Assembly (NCBI RefSeq): GCF_014837145.1
Contig: NZ_JACYFS010000001.1
Span: forward strand, 806,001 to 870,000
Direction of reading: 5' to 3'
Origin: Chryseobacterium caseinilyticum
Lineage (GTDB): Bacteria > Bacteroidota > Bacteroidia > Flavobacteriales > Weeksellaceae
Length of the DNA stretch: 64,000 nt
Positions within the stretch are counted from its first letter, which is position 1. Every line of letters begins with the position of its first letter. The notes beneath the pieces are model-generated. The model saw only the letters and a program-made list of their open reading frames with translations, ran no database searches and was not told the origin of the DNA. Positions 15,830 to 25,147 of this stretch are shown piece by piece. Made by a program: the position numbers and the translations under genes.

Positions 15830-18156
15830 TATAAGCCAAATTTATTTTTTAAATATTCTATTTCTTTTTCAGCTAACTCTTTTTGAAAATCTTTTTCAGG
15901 TTTCAATTCATCAATCATTTCAGCAAGTTTCATTTTAACTATTTTCTCATCAATAAGTTCGATAATCTTTTTATATTTTTCATACTCATCCTCATCAATT
16001 TTATAAGGTTGCTGAGAAATACTATTTTTTTTATATTTTTCAATGTTTATCCATCGAATTGTATTCTCAATCTTCCCCTTTGCAAAATCTCCAATTAAGC
16101 CATCGCTAATAAAAAAGCTATCAGCAAGTAAATCGGTAATATTTGCACCAAAAGACTGCTTTGGTTTATCTTTTTGATCTAGTACTCTTGTTTTATCTCG
16201 TTCTTTTTTTAAATAAACAACATTGCTATTTGGAATGTCAGATAAAGTTAAAGGATCGTGTGTTGTTATTATTATTTGGAGATTTTCATCTGAAAATAAA
16301 ACTGAAAATACAGTTGTGATTGCGTATATAAATTTTCTTTTCCATTCAGGATGAAAGCCTAAATCAGCTTCGTCAAGTAAAATATTCAAATTTTGCCAAC
16401 CGTAATGCTTTATATTCTCTTGAACTTTAAACTCAAAAAACTGAGCAAAAAGATTTAAAAGAGACTTTTCACCATATGAGAAATTTTTGCCGATATCGTA
16501 ATAAAAAAGTTCTTTTTCATTACTAGGTAAAGAATTAAAATAAGTTCTTATACCTTGATTTAGAGCAAGAAAGTTTTGCATTTTCACGAGCATATCTTGT
16601 GCTGCTAAATCGAATTTTATTTCGCTATCAGATAAATTTTCTTTTAAAAAATAATAAATGTTTCTTATTGAGAAAATTCCTTGTAAATCGTTATTCATTT
16701 TTCTACGAACATCATCTATTTTAATTCCATTGGAAGAGATTCCATATTTTAATATTTCTTCTTTTATCAATGTTTCATCAGCATTCAGTAATTCATTTCC
16801 AAATTTTTCTAGTATTTTTTTATAAATGAAACCATGATTTTGCGCAAAGTATTTGTGTAAAAATTGATTTAATATTGCTTCAAAATTATCTTCGTTACTA
16901 TTGATTAAATTTCTAACATTATTGTAGTTATATTGTTTGAAGTTAGCTTCTAATCCAGTAATGGCAAAAGTGTCATTCAATATAAGTAAAGAAAGGATAT
17001 TCACTTCAAAATTTTTCAATAAATTACCTTCTTCATGTGTTTTTCCAGAATTTGAATTGGTAAATATTGGATATTTTTTCCAAACTTCATCTAATAAATT
17101 TGTAGTACTTGCTGCAGTTTCAATATTTTGTATAATTGAATACAACCTTTCTTTGTGATTCTGATTTAAATCTCGAAAGGTAATTCCATCAATTTCCTCA
17201 TTGTTATTTTTGGTTAAAGTAATTTTTTTTGGAAGATTAAAATAGTGTTGTTCTATTGTAGTTTCAACATGAATTTCTGAATTTAGAGCATTTGAGATTA
17301 TGTCTGTAAATATGCGAAGCAGATTTGGAGTATCTGATATTTCAATAATAAACCTATTAAATTGTATTTCCTTTATAATTTCTTCTTTTTCAAATTTGTC
17401 TTCATTTAATCTCTCAATTAATCTTTCGAAGTCATGGTCGAAATCATCTCTAATTTTTTTTAGAATATTCGTAAAACCAATATTCGTATCAATATAAATT
17501 TTTCTCAAGTCCCATTTTGAAAGTGGATTTGATTTTATTTGTAAAAAATCAAACTTTGGAAAATCTTGATAAGCTTTTTTTAAATCATCAATAATAGGAT
17601 TGTTCATCAATTGAATTTGCAAAAGAAGATTTCTATCTTCAATTTCGTTAATACTATCATCTATATTTTTAGAATTTAAAGGAAGAAAAGAACTAATTTT
17701 TTTAATTCCTCTGTCGTAAGCATTAGAAAAATATAAGCTTTCATGCAATGATGTTTTAAATTCGTCTAATACAAAACCACTAGCAATGAAAATATCATTA
17801 CTAGCATTTATAATATTCTCATTTTTATCTTTATTTCCTGTTCTGTTTTGAATATAACAAGTATTACCATCTTCATAAAGTAAAATATATTTTGAGTTTT
17901 CACGAAAATCACTATTAATTATTTTAAGCACATTTGTTTTTCCTGATCCATTTTCCCCAACAATTGCAGACACCATAGATATATTTTCTCCCCAAAATCC
18001 CTCTATAAAATTTGGATTTTCTGCTCTCGTAATATTATGTTGATTTTCTATATTTTCTTTTGCAGATATCTTATAGAAATATTTTCCTCCTAGATTAATT
18101 GTTTGTGTTTCAGAAAAAAGGAAGTTCTTTTTTATATAGATTGCTACGAGTTTCAT
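15829..18156 (-). CDS. ABC-type ATPase of a Septu-like defence pair (PtuA-like)
   Basis: 775 residues of the OLD/AAA_21-like group. Walker A GENGSGKT at 67-74; ABC signature region SYGEKS at 560-565; Walker B ILLDEAD at 592-598; switch histidine H633 in ITTHDP. The roughly 480-residue insert between Walker A and the signature is helical and low-complexity in places (RLIERLNEDKFEKEEIIKEIQ). The C-terminus after 665 (QSFGANITDLLADSFFISDGL) has a form I associate with ATPases paired to HNH nucleases. It likely senses phage or DNA ends and licenses the HNH nuclease. No reverse transcriptase or retron RNA is seen beside it. Sampled lines are about 20-33% G+C against about 37% in uvrA. Confidence 0.82.
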   Translation of the reverse strand: MKLVAIYIKKNFLFSETQTINLGGKYFYKISAKENIENQHNITRAENPNFIEGFWGENISMVSAIVGENGSGKTNVLKIINSDFRENSKYILLYEDGNTCYIQNRTGNKDKNENIINASNDIFIASGFVLDEFKTSLHESLYFSNAYDRGIKKISSFLPLNSKNIDDSINEIEDRNLLLQIQLMNNPIIDDLKKAYQDFPKFDFLQIKSNPLSKWDLRKIYIDTNIGFTNILKKIRDDFDHDFERLIERLNEDKFEKEEIIKEIQFNRFIIEISDTPNLLRIFTDIISNALNSEIHVETTIEQHYFNLPKKITLTKNNNEEIDGITFRDLNQNHKERLYSIIQNIETAASTTNLLDEVWKKYPIFTNSNSGKTHEEGNLLKNFEVNILSLLILNDTFAITGLEANFKQYNYNNVRNLINSNEDNFEAILNQFLHKYFAQNHGFIYKKILEKFGNELLNADETLIKEEILKYGISSNGIKIDDVRRKMNNDLQGIFSIRNIYYFLKENLSDSEIKFDLAAQDMLVKMQNFLALNQGIRTYFNSLPSNEKELFYYDIGKNFSYGEKSLLNLFAQFFEFKVQENIKHYGWQNLNILLDEADLGFHPEWKRKFIYAITTVFSVLFSDENLQIIITTHDPLTLSDIPNSNVVYLKKERDKTRVLDQKDKPKQSFGANITDLLADSFFISDGLIGDFAKGKIENTIRWINIEKYKKNSISQQPYKIDEDEYEKYKKIIELIDEKIVKMKLAEMIDELKPEKDFQKELAEKEIEYLKNKFGL

Positions 18157-18180
18157 TTTTATTCGTTTTCCCCAAAAATA

Positions 18181-18210
18181 AATAAAAAAACCACAATTTG
18201 CATTGTGGTT
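18181..18210 (-). terminator. terminator of uvrA
   Basis: AACCACAAT (18189-18197) pairs perfectly with ATTGTGGTT (18202-18210) around a 4-base loop; the minus strand continues with TTTTTTTATT. Confidence 0.85.
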
Positions 18211-18233
18211 TTCCTCATTATGTGATTAATATT

Positions 18234-21062
18234 TTACATCTCCTTTTTCAGATACTTCCCTGTCAGAGATTTTTTAGATTTGATAATTTCTTCAGGCGTT
18301 CCTTTTGCAATAATTTCACCGCCATGTTTTCCTCCTTCAGGACCTACATCGATAATATGATCGGCCAGTTTAATGACATCCATATTGTGTTCGATGATGA
18401 TGAATGAATTTCCTAATTCCACCAGTTTATTTATCGCATCCATCAGGATTTTCACGTCTTCAAAATGAAGTCCAGTTGTTGGTTCGTCAAGAATATAAAG
18501 CGTATTTCCTGTCTGTCTTTTTGCAAGCTCTGTAGCCAGTTTGATACGCTGAGCCTCACCGCCGGAAAGCGTTGTTGACTGCTGCCCCATCGTGATGTAA
18601 CCCAAACCGACATCCTGCAGAGTTTTCACTCTTGCAAAAATCTTTGGAATCGGCTGGAAGAAATCTACAGCTTCATCAATCGTCATTTCCAGTACATCTG
18701 AAATCGATTTTCCTTTGTAACGGACTTCCAGTGTTTCTCTGTTGAAACGTTTTCCGTTGCAGGTTTCACAGTGAACATAAACATCGGGTAAAAAGTTCAT
18801 TTCAATAACCTTTAAACCGCCTCCCTGACAGGTTTCGCACCGTCCGCCTTTCACGTTGAAAGAAAATCTTCCGGGCTTGTAACCACGGATTTTAGATTCA
18901 GGCAATTCTGAAAATAAATTTCGGATGTCTGTAAACATTCCTGTGTAAGTCGCAGGATTTGAGCGCGGCGTTCTGCCTATCGGTGTCTGGTCAACATCAA
19001 CAATCTTATCGATATTGTCAAGACCTTCAATTTTTTTGAATGGCAAAGGTTCCTGAACGGCTCTGTAGAAATGCTTGTTCAGAATCGGATATAAAGTTCC
19101 GTTAATCAGAGATGATTTTCCGCTTCCTGAAATTCCGGTTACAACCACGAGTTTTCCCAACGGAATATCAAGCGTTACATTTTTAAGATTATTTCCTGTT
19201 GCACCTTTTAAAACTATACTTTTTCCATTTCCTTCTCTTCTTACTTGCGGAATGGCAATTTTTCTCTTTCCGTTGATGTAATCTGCAGTGATGGTGTCGG
19301 CTTTCAGCAAGTCTTTCGGTTTTCCCTGCCAAAGAATTTCGCCTCCGAATTTACCAGCTCTCGGACCGATATCCAAAACTTCGTCGGCTTCCATAATCAT
19401 ATCTTTGTCGTGTTCCACCACCAAAACAGAGTTTCCGATGTCACGGAGATTTTTCAGGGAGTTGATCAGTCTTTCGTTGTCTCTCTGGTGTAAACCGATG
19501 CTTGGTTCATCCAGAATATAAAGAACATTTACAAGCTGAGAGCCGATTTGTGTTGCCAGACGGATTCTCTGGGATTCTCCACCTGAAAGGGTTTTTGAGC
19601 TTCTACTTAAACTTAGATAATCCAAACCGACATCCAGCAAAAACTGAAGTCTGGTTTCGATTTCCTTTAAAATTTCGTGAGCAATAATTCCGTTTTTCTC
19701 TGAAAATTTATCTTTTACGTCTCTTAGCCAGTCTTTCAGATCAGATAAACTTAAGCCATTGATTTCAGCGATATTTTTTCCGTCAATTTTAAAACTTAAA
19801 CTTGATGCCTGAAGACGTGCACCTTTACATTCAGGACAGGTTTCTTCTGTGGTGAAATGTCTCTCGAGTAAAATCGCTTCGTAAGATTCTCTTTCCTCGA
19901 TCAGTTCTTCCATAAAAGGAATTAAACCATCAAAACTTACTTTGATTTTCTTGGTAATTCCTGCGTATTTTAAATCTTTATTGAATTCTTTGTGACATCC
20001 GTTGTACATATAATCCAGAGCTTCGGCCGGAATATCTTTGAACGGAGTTGACAGGCTCAGACCAAATATTTCAAGAATATTTTTGATCTGTGAAAGGATG
20101 TATTTGTTGGATTTAATATCTTCCAAAGGCAGCAGACCTCCCTGATTGATTGATAATTTAGGATTTTCAACAAAATAATCGGTGTTGATTTTTTTGATAG
20201 TTCCCAAGCCTTTACAGCTTGGGCAGCTTCCCTTCGGAGAATTGAATGAAAATGTATTCGGCTCCGGTAAGGCCAGTGAATGACCGGTTTCGGCATCCAT
20301 TAAATTTTTAGAAAAATACTCAATGTCTGTTGTTCCCAGTTTCTGAATTCCGATCAGACCTTCGCCCATTTCCATCGCAGTTCGCAGGGATTTTTCCATT
20401 CTTGACTCCGAAGCAGATTCACCGATGATCCAACGGTCTACAACGATATCGATGTCGTGGGTTTTGTAACGGTCAAGTTTCAAATCGTATTCAATATCCT
20501 GAAGTTCACCGTCGATTCTTGCCTGCCCGTACCCTTTTTTGGCCATCTGCACGAAAAGTTCATGGTAATGTCCCTTTCTTGAACGTACAACCGGCGCCAT
20601 CAGCATTATTTTTTCGCCTTTATAATTTTCTTTAATGGCATCCAGAATCTGATCTTCAGTATAACTTACCAGCTTTTTTCCTGTCGTCTGAGAATAAGCA
20701 TCTGAAACTCTTGCGAATAGAAGACGCAGATAATCGTACAATTCAGTAACAGTTCCTACGGTTGAACGGGGATTTTTGTTGGTTGTTTTCTGCTCGATTG
20801 CGATCACGGGAGATAGTCCTTCGATTTTATCAACATCAGGACGTTCCAATCCACCTAAAAACTGTCTGGCATAAGCAGAAAATGTTTCGATGTAACGGCG
20901 CTGTCCCTCAGCAAAAATGGTATCAAAAGCCAGTGAAGATTTTCCGCTTCCTGAAAGTCCTGTGATTACCACCAGTTCATTGCGCGGAATTTTAACATCA
21001 ATGTTTTTAAGATTGTGTTCTCTGGCTCCGTAAACTTCTATATATTCTTTAGATTCGCTCAT
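18234..21062 (-). CDS. uvrA: excinuclease ABC subunit A
   Basis: Damage-recognition ATPase of nucleotide excision repair. I choose the ATG at 21062 ([21 protein letters not shown]), giving 942 residues, the normal family size; a longer reading from 21161 adds 33 unlikely residues. Two ABC modules are visible: Walker [15 protein letters not shown] near the start and [14 protein letters not shown] in the second half, each with an LSGGE signature. Zinc fingers are CPSC...CPEC in the first module and CETC...CETC in the second. The gene sits alone between the ATPase/HNH island and a divergent Crp gene. Confidence 0.97.
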   Translation of the reverse strand: MSESKEYIEVYGAREHNLKNIDVKIPRNELVVITGLSGSGKSSLAFDTIFAEGQRRYIETFSAYARQFLGGLERPDVDKIEGLSPVIAIEQKTTNKNPRSTVGTVTELYDYLRLLFARVSDAYSQTTGKKLVSYTEDQILDAIKENYKGEKIMLMAPVVRSRKGHYHELFVQMAKKGYGQARIDGELQDIEYDLKLDRYKTHDIDIVVDRWIIGESASESRMEKSLRTAMEMGEGLIGIQKLGTTDIEYFSKNLMDAETGHSLALPEPNTFSFNSPKGSCPSCKGLGTIKKINTDYFVENPKLSINQGGLLPLEDIKSNKYILSQIKNILEIFGLSLSTPFKDIPAEALDYMYNGCHKEFNKDLKYAGITKKIKVSFDGLIPFMEELIEERESYEAILLERHFTTEETCPECKGARLQASSLSFKIDGKNIAEINGLSLSDLKDWLRDVKDKFSEKNGIIAHEILKEIETRLQFLLDVGLDYLSLSRSSKTLSGGESQRIRLATQIGSQLVNVLYILDEPSIGLHQRDNERLINSLKNLRDIGNSVLVVEHDKDMIMEADEVLDIGPRAGKFGGEILWQGKPKDLLKADTITADYINGKRKIAIPQVRREGNGKSIVLKGATGNNLKNVTLDIPLGKLVVVTGISGSGKSSLINGTLYPILNKHFYRAVQEPLPFKKIEGLDNIDKIVDVDQTPIGRTPRSNPATYTGMFTDIRNLFSELPESKIRGYKPGRFSFNVKGGRCETCQGGGLKVIEMNFLPDVYVHCETCNGKRFNRETLEVRYKGKSISDVLEMTIDEAVDFFQPIPKIFARVKTLQDVGLGYITMGQQSTTLSGGEAQRIKLATELAKRQTGNTLYILDEPTTGLHFEDVKILMDAINKLVELGNSFIIIEHNMDVIKLADHIIDVGPEGGKHGGEIIAKGTPEEIIKSKKSLTGKYLKKEM

Positions 21063-21097
21063 AATTTGGGGTGACTTTACATGAAAATCACGATGTG

Positions 21098-21105
21098 CAA
21101 AATTA
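21098..21105 (-). promoter_or_regulatory. -7 promoter box of uvrA
   Basis: The minus strand reads TAATTTTG, a match to TAnnTTTG, 36 bases upstream of the chosen ATG. This also supports the shorter start, because the longer reading would begin upstream of the promoter box. Confidence 0.5.
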
Positions 21106-21257
21106 CGGAATTTTATGGAATTGTGGCTGTTAAAAATTGTTAGATTGACGGTCTGACTCAAGGTTTAAAATATGCTTTCAGTTTAAAGTTCACACGAATA
21201 TTCAAATAGAATCTTGTTTCCTCTTTTTACTTAAATTTACAGATAATTTACAGAGAA

Positions 21258-21827
21258 ATGGACAGACTGAGAGAACATATTGAGGAGATCATTAGCATTA
21301 CAGATGAAGAATTTGCGCGTATCAAAACATTTTTCACTATAAAAAATGTTCGGAAAAATCAGTTTCTCGTTCACGAAGGCGATGAAGTGAAATATGAATT
21401 TCTGACTCTGGATGGAATTTATAAAGTTTTTTACGTGGACGAAAGCGGAAAAGAACACATCATTCAGTTTGCAAAAAAGAACTGGTGGATGACGGATTAC
21501 ATTGGATTTTTCAGTCAAAAAAATGCAACGATGTTTGTAGAATGCCTGCAGGACGGTGCTGTAGCCTGTCTTACACTGGAAGGACGAGAAAAACTTGCAA
21601 CAGAATTTCACAAAATGGAACATTTTTTCAGAATAAAACTGACTAACGGTTACATTGCTTTACAGCAGAGAATTATACTTTTATTATCCAGCACGCCACA
21701 GCAGCGGTATCAAGAGTTTTCGCGGTTGTATCCTGATCTTATTTCTCATATTCCAAAAAAATATGTTGCAGAATATCTGGGTGTAAGTCGGGAAACTTTA
21801 AGCAGATTATATTCCAACGGTAAATGA
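21258..21827 (+). CDS. Crp/Fnr family transcriptional regulator
   Basis: 189 residues. A cyclic-nucleotide-binding-like beta-roll covers about 20-120 (KNQFLVHEGDEVKYEFLTLDGIYKVFYVDESGKEHIIQF). The dimer helix follows, and a winged HTH ends the protein (IPKKYVAEYLGVSRETLSRLYS, about 164-186). The phosphate-binding cassette of true cAMP receptors is not evident, so the effector is unknown. The DJ-1/PfpI and ABM genes downstream on the same strand are the obvious regulation targets, and a TGTGA-N6-TCACA dyad lies between. Confidence 0.88.
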   Translation: MDRLREHIEEIISITDEEFARIKTFFTIKNVRKNQFLVHEGDEVKYEFLTLDGIYKVFYVDESGKEHIIQFAKKNWWMTDYIGFFSQKNATMFVECLQDGAVACLTLEGREKLATEFHKMEHFFRIKLTNGYIALQQRIILLLSSTPQQRYQEFSRLYPDLISHIPKKYVAEYLGVSRETLSRLYSNGK

Positions 21828-21846
21828 TTTTTTAAATTTAAAATAC

Positions 21847-21875
21847 AAAGTGTGATTCCGGTCACACTTTTTTTG
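21847..21875 (+). terminator. hairpin after the Crp gene; also a CRP-like dyad
   Basis: AAAGTGTGA (21847-21855) pairs with TCACACTTT (21862-21870), followed by Ts, so it can terminate the Crp transcript. The core 21851-21866 reads TGTGA-TTCCGG-TCACA, identical in form to the enterobacterial CRP consensus. Confidence 0.7.
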
Positions 21876-21911
21876 TGACTTGGCTCCTTCTCTTCAGGCA
21901 TTCGGTCGATG

Positions 21912-21919
21912 TACATTTG
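21912..21919 (+). promoter_or_regulatory. -7 promoter box of the DJ-1/PfpI gene
   Basis: TACATTTG matches TAnnTTTG and lies 45 bases before the ATG at 21964. The CRP-like dyad centre is about 67 bases upstream of the expected transcription start, a spacing compatible with activation. Confidence 0.55.
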
Positions 21920-21963
21920 CTTTAGAAATTTAAATAAAAAATCATTCAATTAAAATTTTAATT

Positions 21964-22644
21964 ATGAAAGCAAAAGTATTAATCATCGTCTCCAACGCAA
22001 ATTCTATTGGAAAAAACAATAGAAGAACCGGAACTTTTTTACCCGAGGTAGCACATCCTTACGCAGAATTTCAGAAAGCAAATTTCGATGTAGATTTTGC
22101 AAGTCTTACGGGCGAATCACCATTTTTGGATGCCTTAAATTTAGCAGATGATCCGGATAACTTAAAATTCCTGACCGGAAAAGGCTGGGACGACATGCAC
22201 AAAGCTGCAAAACTTTCTGAAGTTGATGTCAATAATTACGATGTAGCTTTTATTCCCGGTGGTTTGGCTCCGATGGTCGATATGCCGGAAAACGATGAAC
22301 TGAAAAAGGTAATCGCAGATGTTTATGAAAGAGACGGTATTGTTGCTGCGGTTTGTCACGGTCCTGTTTCATTTCTCAATGTAAAATTAAGTGACGGAAC
22401 TTATCTTGTGAATGGGAAAAACATCACCTCTTTCACAACCGAAGAAGAAGATAATTATGCGAGAACTGATGTCCCTTTTGATTTGCAGACTGCATTATCC
22501 GAACAAGGTGCCATTTTCCATGCTGCTGAGGCATGGTCTGAAAACAGTATTTCAGATGGAAATCTGATCACAGGTCAAAATCCTGCTTCAGCAAAAGGTG
22601 TTGGTGAAAAAATTGTTGCTCTTCTGGAGAGCAGAAAGGCTTAG
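21964..22644 (+). CDS. DJ-1/PfpI family protein, Hsp31-like
   Basis: 226 residues. The class I glutamine amidotransferase-like fold has the nucleophile C131 in VAAVCHGPVSF followed by H132. An acidic residue near E28 (FLPEVAHPYAEF) completes the Hsp31/GATase1-like site. Family members are glyoxalases, chaperones or deglycases acting in stress. It is followed after 22 bases by an ABM monooxygenase, suggesting a small electrophile-stress operon under the upstream Crp-type regulator. Confidence 0.88.
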   Translation: MKAKVLIIVSNANSIGKNNRRTGTFLPEVAHPYAEFQKANFDVDFASLTGESPFLDALNLADDPDNLKFLTGKGWDDMHKAAKLSEVDVNNYDVAFIPGGLAPMVDMPENDELKKVIADVYERDGIVAAVCHGPVSFLNVKLSDGTYLVNGKNITSFTTEEEDNYARTDVPFDLQTALSEQGAIFHAAEAWSENSISDGNLITGQNPASAKGVGEKIVALLESRKA

Positions 22645-22666
22645 TTTAATTTAAAATTAAAAAAAA

Positions 22667-22966
22667 ATGGATACGAAAAAAGTATTTGTTCATGCAAAAT
22701 GGGAGGTGAAAGAAGGAAAATCTGAAACCGTCATTCAGCTGATGAGAGAAGCAGCAGAGAAGAGTTCTCAGGAAGAAGGAAATCTGTTTTATAAAGTTCA
22801 CCAAAGCCAGACAGACCGCAATACATTGATTCTGTATGAGGGATATGCAAATGAAGCAGCAGTTGAGCTTCACCGCAATTCAGATCATTTTAAAGAGATT
22901 GTTTTGGAACAGGTAGTTCCTTTGCTGGAAAGCAGAGAAGTGATTTTAATGAATCAGTTATTTTAA
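22667..22966 (+). CDS. antibiotic biosynthesis monooxygenase (ABM/YgiN-like) protein
   Basis: 99 residues, single ABM domain: VHAKWEVKEGKSETVIQLMREAAEKSSQEEGNLFYKVHQSQTD, then LILYEGYANEAAVELHRNSDHFKEIV. Small dimeric ferredoxin-like proteins of this type oxidise quinols or other phenolics without cofactor. Second gene of the unit with the DJ-1/PfpI protein. Confidence 0.88.
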   Translation: MDTKKVFVHAKWEVKEGKSETVIQLMREAAEKSSQEEGNLFYKVHQSQTDRNTLILYEGYANEAAVELHRNSDHFKEIVLEQVVPLLESREVILMNQLF

Positions 22967-22980
22967 AAAAGTTTAAATCA

Positions 22981-23015
22981 AAAAAAACCACAGTTTCAAA
23001 AAACTGTGGTTTTAA
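22981..23015 (+). terminator. bidirectional terminator
   Basis: AAACCACAGTTT (22985-22996) pairs perfectly with AAACTGTGGTTT (23001-23012), with A and T runs on either side. It separates the convergent ABM gene and the lipoprotein gene. Confidence 0.87.
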
Positions 23016-23031
23016 TTATATTTTGGTAAAA

Positions 23032-23412
23032 TTACTTTTTATCTTTTGAACCTTCCCAATTTCCGCTTCTTGCCGGTGCCGGAAGACTGTTGTCCCAAGA
23101 TCCGTTACCTTTTTTCTCAGTAGTAAGCGTACCGTTGAAATTTCCTTTAGCAGGTAAAGCCAGTTCTGCAATCAACTGTCCGGATCTGTCCAGACGACCG
23201 ATAATCGCAAAATTTTGATTAGTGTCGATAGAATGCATAGTGCCTGTCACTTTTCCGTCGTCGGCGACTACAAAATTCCAATCACCTTTATCATTTGTTC
23301 CGGTGTAGGTTCCGGACCACGTTCCGATGTAATCAACTAAAGTTAAATCGTCATCAGAATTACAGCTGATGAACATTACAGCCATTAACGCAAGTAAAAA
23401 AAATTTCTTCAT
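23032..23412 (-). CDS. lipoprotein of unknown function
   Basis: 126 residues with lipoprotein signal MKKFFLLALMAVMFISC, then a SDDD spacer. The mature part is a small beta-rich module with repeated G-T/W-S patterns (YIGTWSGTYTGTNDKGDWNFVV, KGNFNGTLTTEKKGNGSWDN). I do not recognise the family. Monocistronic, between a terminator and tRNA-Ala. Confidence 0.65.
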   Translation of the reverse strand: MKKFFLLALMAVMFISCNSDDDLTLVDYIGTWSGTYTGTNDKGDWNFVVADDGKVTGTMHSIDTNQNFAIIGRLDRSGQLIAELALPAKGNFNGTLTTEKKGNGSWDNSLPAPARSGNWEGSKDKK

Positions 23413-23440
23413 AAGATTACAAGGTTTGATAAAGTTTTTG

Positions 23441-23514
23441 TGGAGAATACGGGGATCGAACCCGTCACCTTTAGACTGCCAGTCTAACGCTCTAGCCAGA
23501 TGAGCTAATTCCCC
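23441..23514 (-). tRNA. tRNA-Ala (anticodon GGC)
   Basis: A complete cloverleaf on the minus strand, 74 bases including the discriminator A. Acceptor GGGGAAT/ATTCTCC contains the G3-U70 wobble pair that marks alanine tRNAs. D arm GCTC...GAGC, anticodon arm TTAGA-CTGGCAG-TCTAA with GGC, T arm ACGGG-TTCGATC-CCCGT. CCA is not encoded. Confidence 0.97.
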
Positions 23515-23545
23515 TGTTTTCCCGTGCTTTTTACACGAAGCGGTA

Positions 23546-23576
23546 CAAAAGTAAGTAATTAAACCATATATACAAA
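23546..23576 (-). promoter_or_regulatory. promoter of tRNA-Ala
   Basis: On the minus strand TTTG (complement of 23573-23576), 19 bases, then TACTTTTG (complement of 23546-23553), a full consensus promoter 31 bases before the mature tRNA 5' end. Confidence 0.8.
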
Positions 23577-23637
23577 TAATTTGTTAAAATTTATTGAAGA
23601 TCTGCTGAAAATAAATGCTAATTGCTTCATATTCATC

Positions 23638-23673
23638 AAAAAAGAAAACGCACACTCCGAAAAGTATGCGTTT
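23638..23673 (-). terminator. terminator of the RND efflux operon
   Basis: Arms 23646-23656 and 23663-23673 pair with two small mismatches; the minus strand then reads TTCTTTTTT. It lies about 40 bases after the outer-membrane factor gene. Confidence 0.75.
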
Positions 23674-23710
23674 AAAACAAGATTAACTATAAAATCCTGC
23701 GGAAGAAAGA

Positions 23711-25126
23711 TTATCTCCATCCGCCACCTAAGGCTTTATAGAGGTCTACTGCCGCTTTCATTTTGTTGTATTGGGCATTTGAAATATTAAGTTCTGCATT
23801 TAATGCATTCACATTCGCTGTAAGCACTTCAAGATAGTTTGCCATGCCGTAGTTTACCAATTCCTGCGAGAAACTTACTGAGTTTTTGTAAGCTGTAAGC
23901 TCCTTTGTTTTTAAGTCAATAAACTCATCCTGTACCGTGAAAACCCTAATCGCATCTGAAACTTCCTTGCCCGCACTGAGCACTGTTTTTCTGAAATTCA
24001 GATAAGCAATTTCTTTATTGGCCAAACTGACATCATAGTTGGTTCTGATCTGTCTTCTGTTTAAAAGCGGTTGTGCTAAACCTCCCACAACGCTTGCAAA
24101 CAGAGAGTTTACACTGAATAAATGATCAATATCTACCGACTGCACCCCACCCGATCCTGTAATTCTGAATGTTGGATAAAACTGTGCTTTTGCAGAATTC
24201 GTCAGTTCGAAAGTATTGATCAGATTATATTCTGCCTGCATCACATCGGGTCTGTTTGCCAGAAGACTTGCTGAATAGCCTACTGAAATTTCAGCAGGAA
24301 TTCTCTGAGATTCAAGAGTAGAACGGTTGATGGCCTGTGAAGGTTCCGCCAATAACAAACTCATTGTATTTTCAAGGATCTGAATCTGAGTTTCAATATC
24401 AATTAATGATGCCTGAGCATTGTAAACCAACGCCTCACTTTGCTGAACAGCCACTTCAGTGAGAATTCCGGCTTCCTTCAGAGCTTTCGTAGTTTCAAGA
24501 TTGCTCTGTCTGATTGTAATTGTTTCAGAAATGATTCTTTTTTGCTGATCAAAAGTCAGTAGCTGGAAATAGGATGATGCCAAAGCTGCAATCAGATCAT
24601 TTTTTACGGCTTTGTGAGCTGCAAGCGTTCCCCAAACTGCGGCAAGCTGAGCTTTTTCCTGAGCTTTCAGTTTACCCCAGATATCAGCTTCAAAGCCGAT
24701 GCTTGCTGTAATGTCATACTGATTAACATATCTTCGTTCTCCGATGATCTGACCAAACTGTGTATTGACAGACTGTGTCTGAAATGTGTAGTTCGGACCG
24801 ATGGAAACTGTAGGTTGGTAGGCTGCTTTGCTTTGTTTTAAATAAGCTTCAGCTGCTTCATAATTCTGAATGGCAATTCTGATATCGAGATTATTCTGCA
24901 AGGCTTTTTCAATATAACCCTGTAAAATGGGATCTGTAAAGATTTCGCGCCACGAAAGTTCCGCAATAGACGAAGAATCTTTTGGAAGCCTGTCTGTACG
25001 GAAAAGGTTTTCGGGAACAATGTTTTTTGGCCTTTCGTATTCTTTTCTGATGTTGCACGAAGCAACCAACGCCAAAGTAAGCACCGAAAAAGCTGTTCCT
25101 TTTATAAAGATTGATAAATTTTTCAT
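23711..25126 (-). CDS. RND efflux outer-membrane factor, NodT/OprM family lipoprotein
   Basis: 471 residues. Lipoprotein signal with Cys in LALVASCNIRKEYERP, then two repeated OEP domains with long coiled helices (LDIRIAIQNYEAAEAYLKQSKAAYQP; ALVYNAQASLIDIETQIQILENTMSLLL). It ends KAAVDLYKALGGGWR, the usual C-terminus of this family. It forms the TolC-like trimeric channel for the neighbouring pump. Last gene of a four-gene operon. Confidence 0.94.
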   Translation of the reverse strand: MKNLSIFIKGTAFSVLTLALVASCNIRKEYERPKNIVPENLFRTDRLPKDSSSIAELSWREIFTDPILQGYIEKALQNNLDIRIAIQNYEAAEAYLKQSKAAYQPTVSIGPNYTFQTQSVNTQFGQIIGERRYVNQYDITASIGFEADIWGKLKAQEKAQLAAVWGTLAAHKAVKNDLIAALASSYFQLLTFDQQKRIISETITIRQSNLETTKALKEAGILTEVAVQQSEALVYNAQASLIDIETQIQILENTMSLLLAEPSQAINRSTLESQRIPAEISVGYSASLLANRPDVMQAEYNLINTFELTNSAKAQFYPTFRITGSGGVQSVDIDHLFSVNSLFASVVGGLAQPLLNRRQIRTNYDVSLANKEIAYLNFRKTVLSAGKEVSDAIRVFTVQDEFIDLKTKELTAYKNSVSFSQELVNYGMANYLEVLTANVNALNAELNISNAQYNKMKAAVDLYKALGGGWR

Positions 25127-25147
25127 TTTTAATAACTCTAAAATTAC

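Noticed and set aside
14936..18156. Retron
   Set aside because: Retron systems can include an ATPase/HNH pair, but there is no reverse transcriptase and no candidate msr-msd RNA in the flanks.
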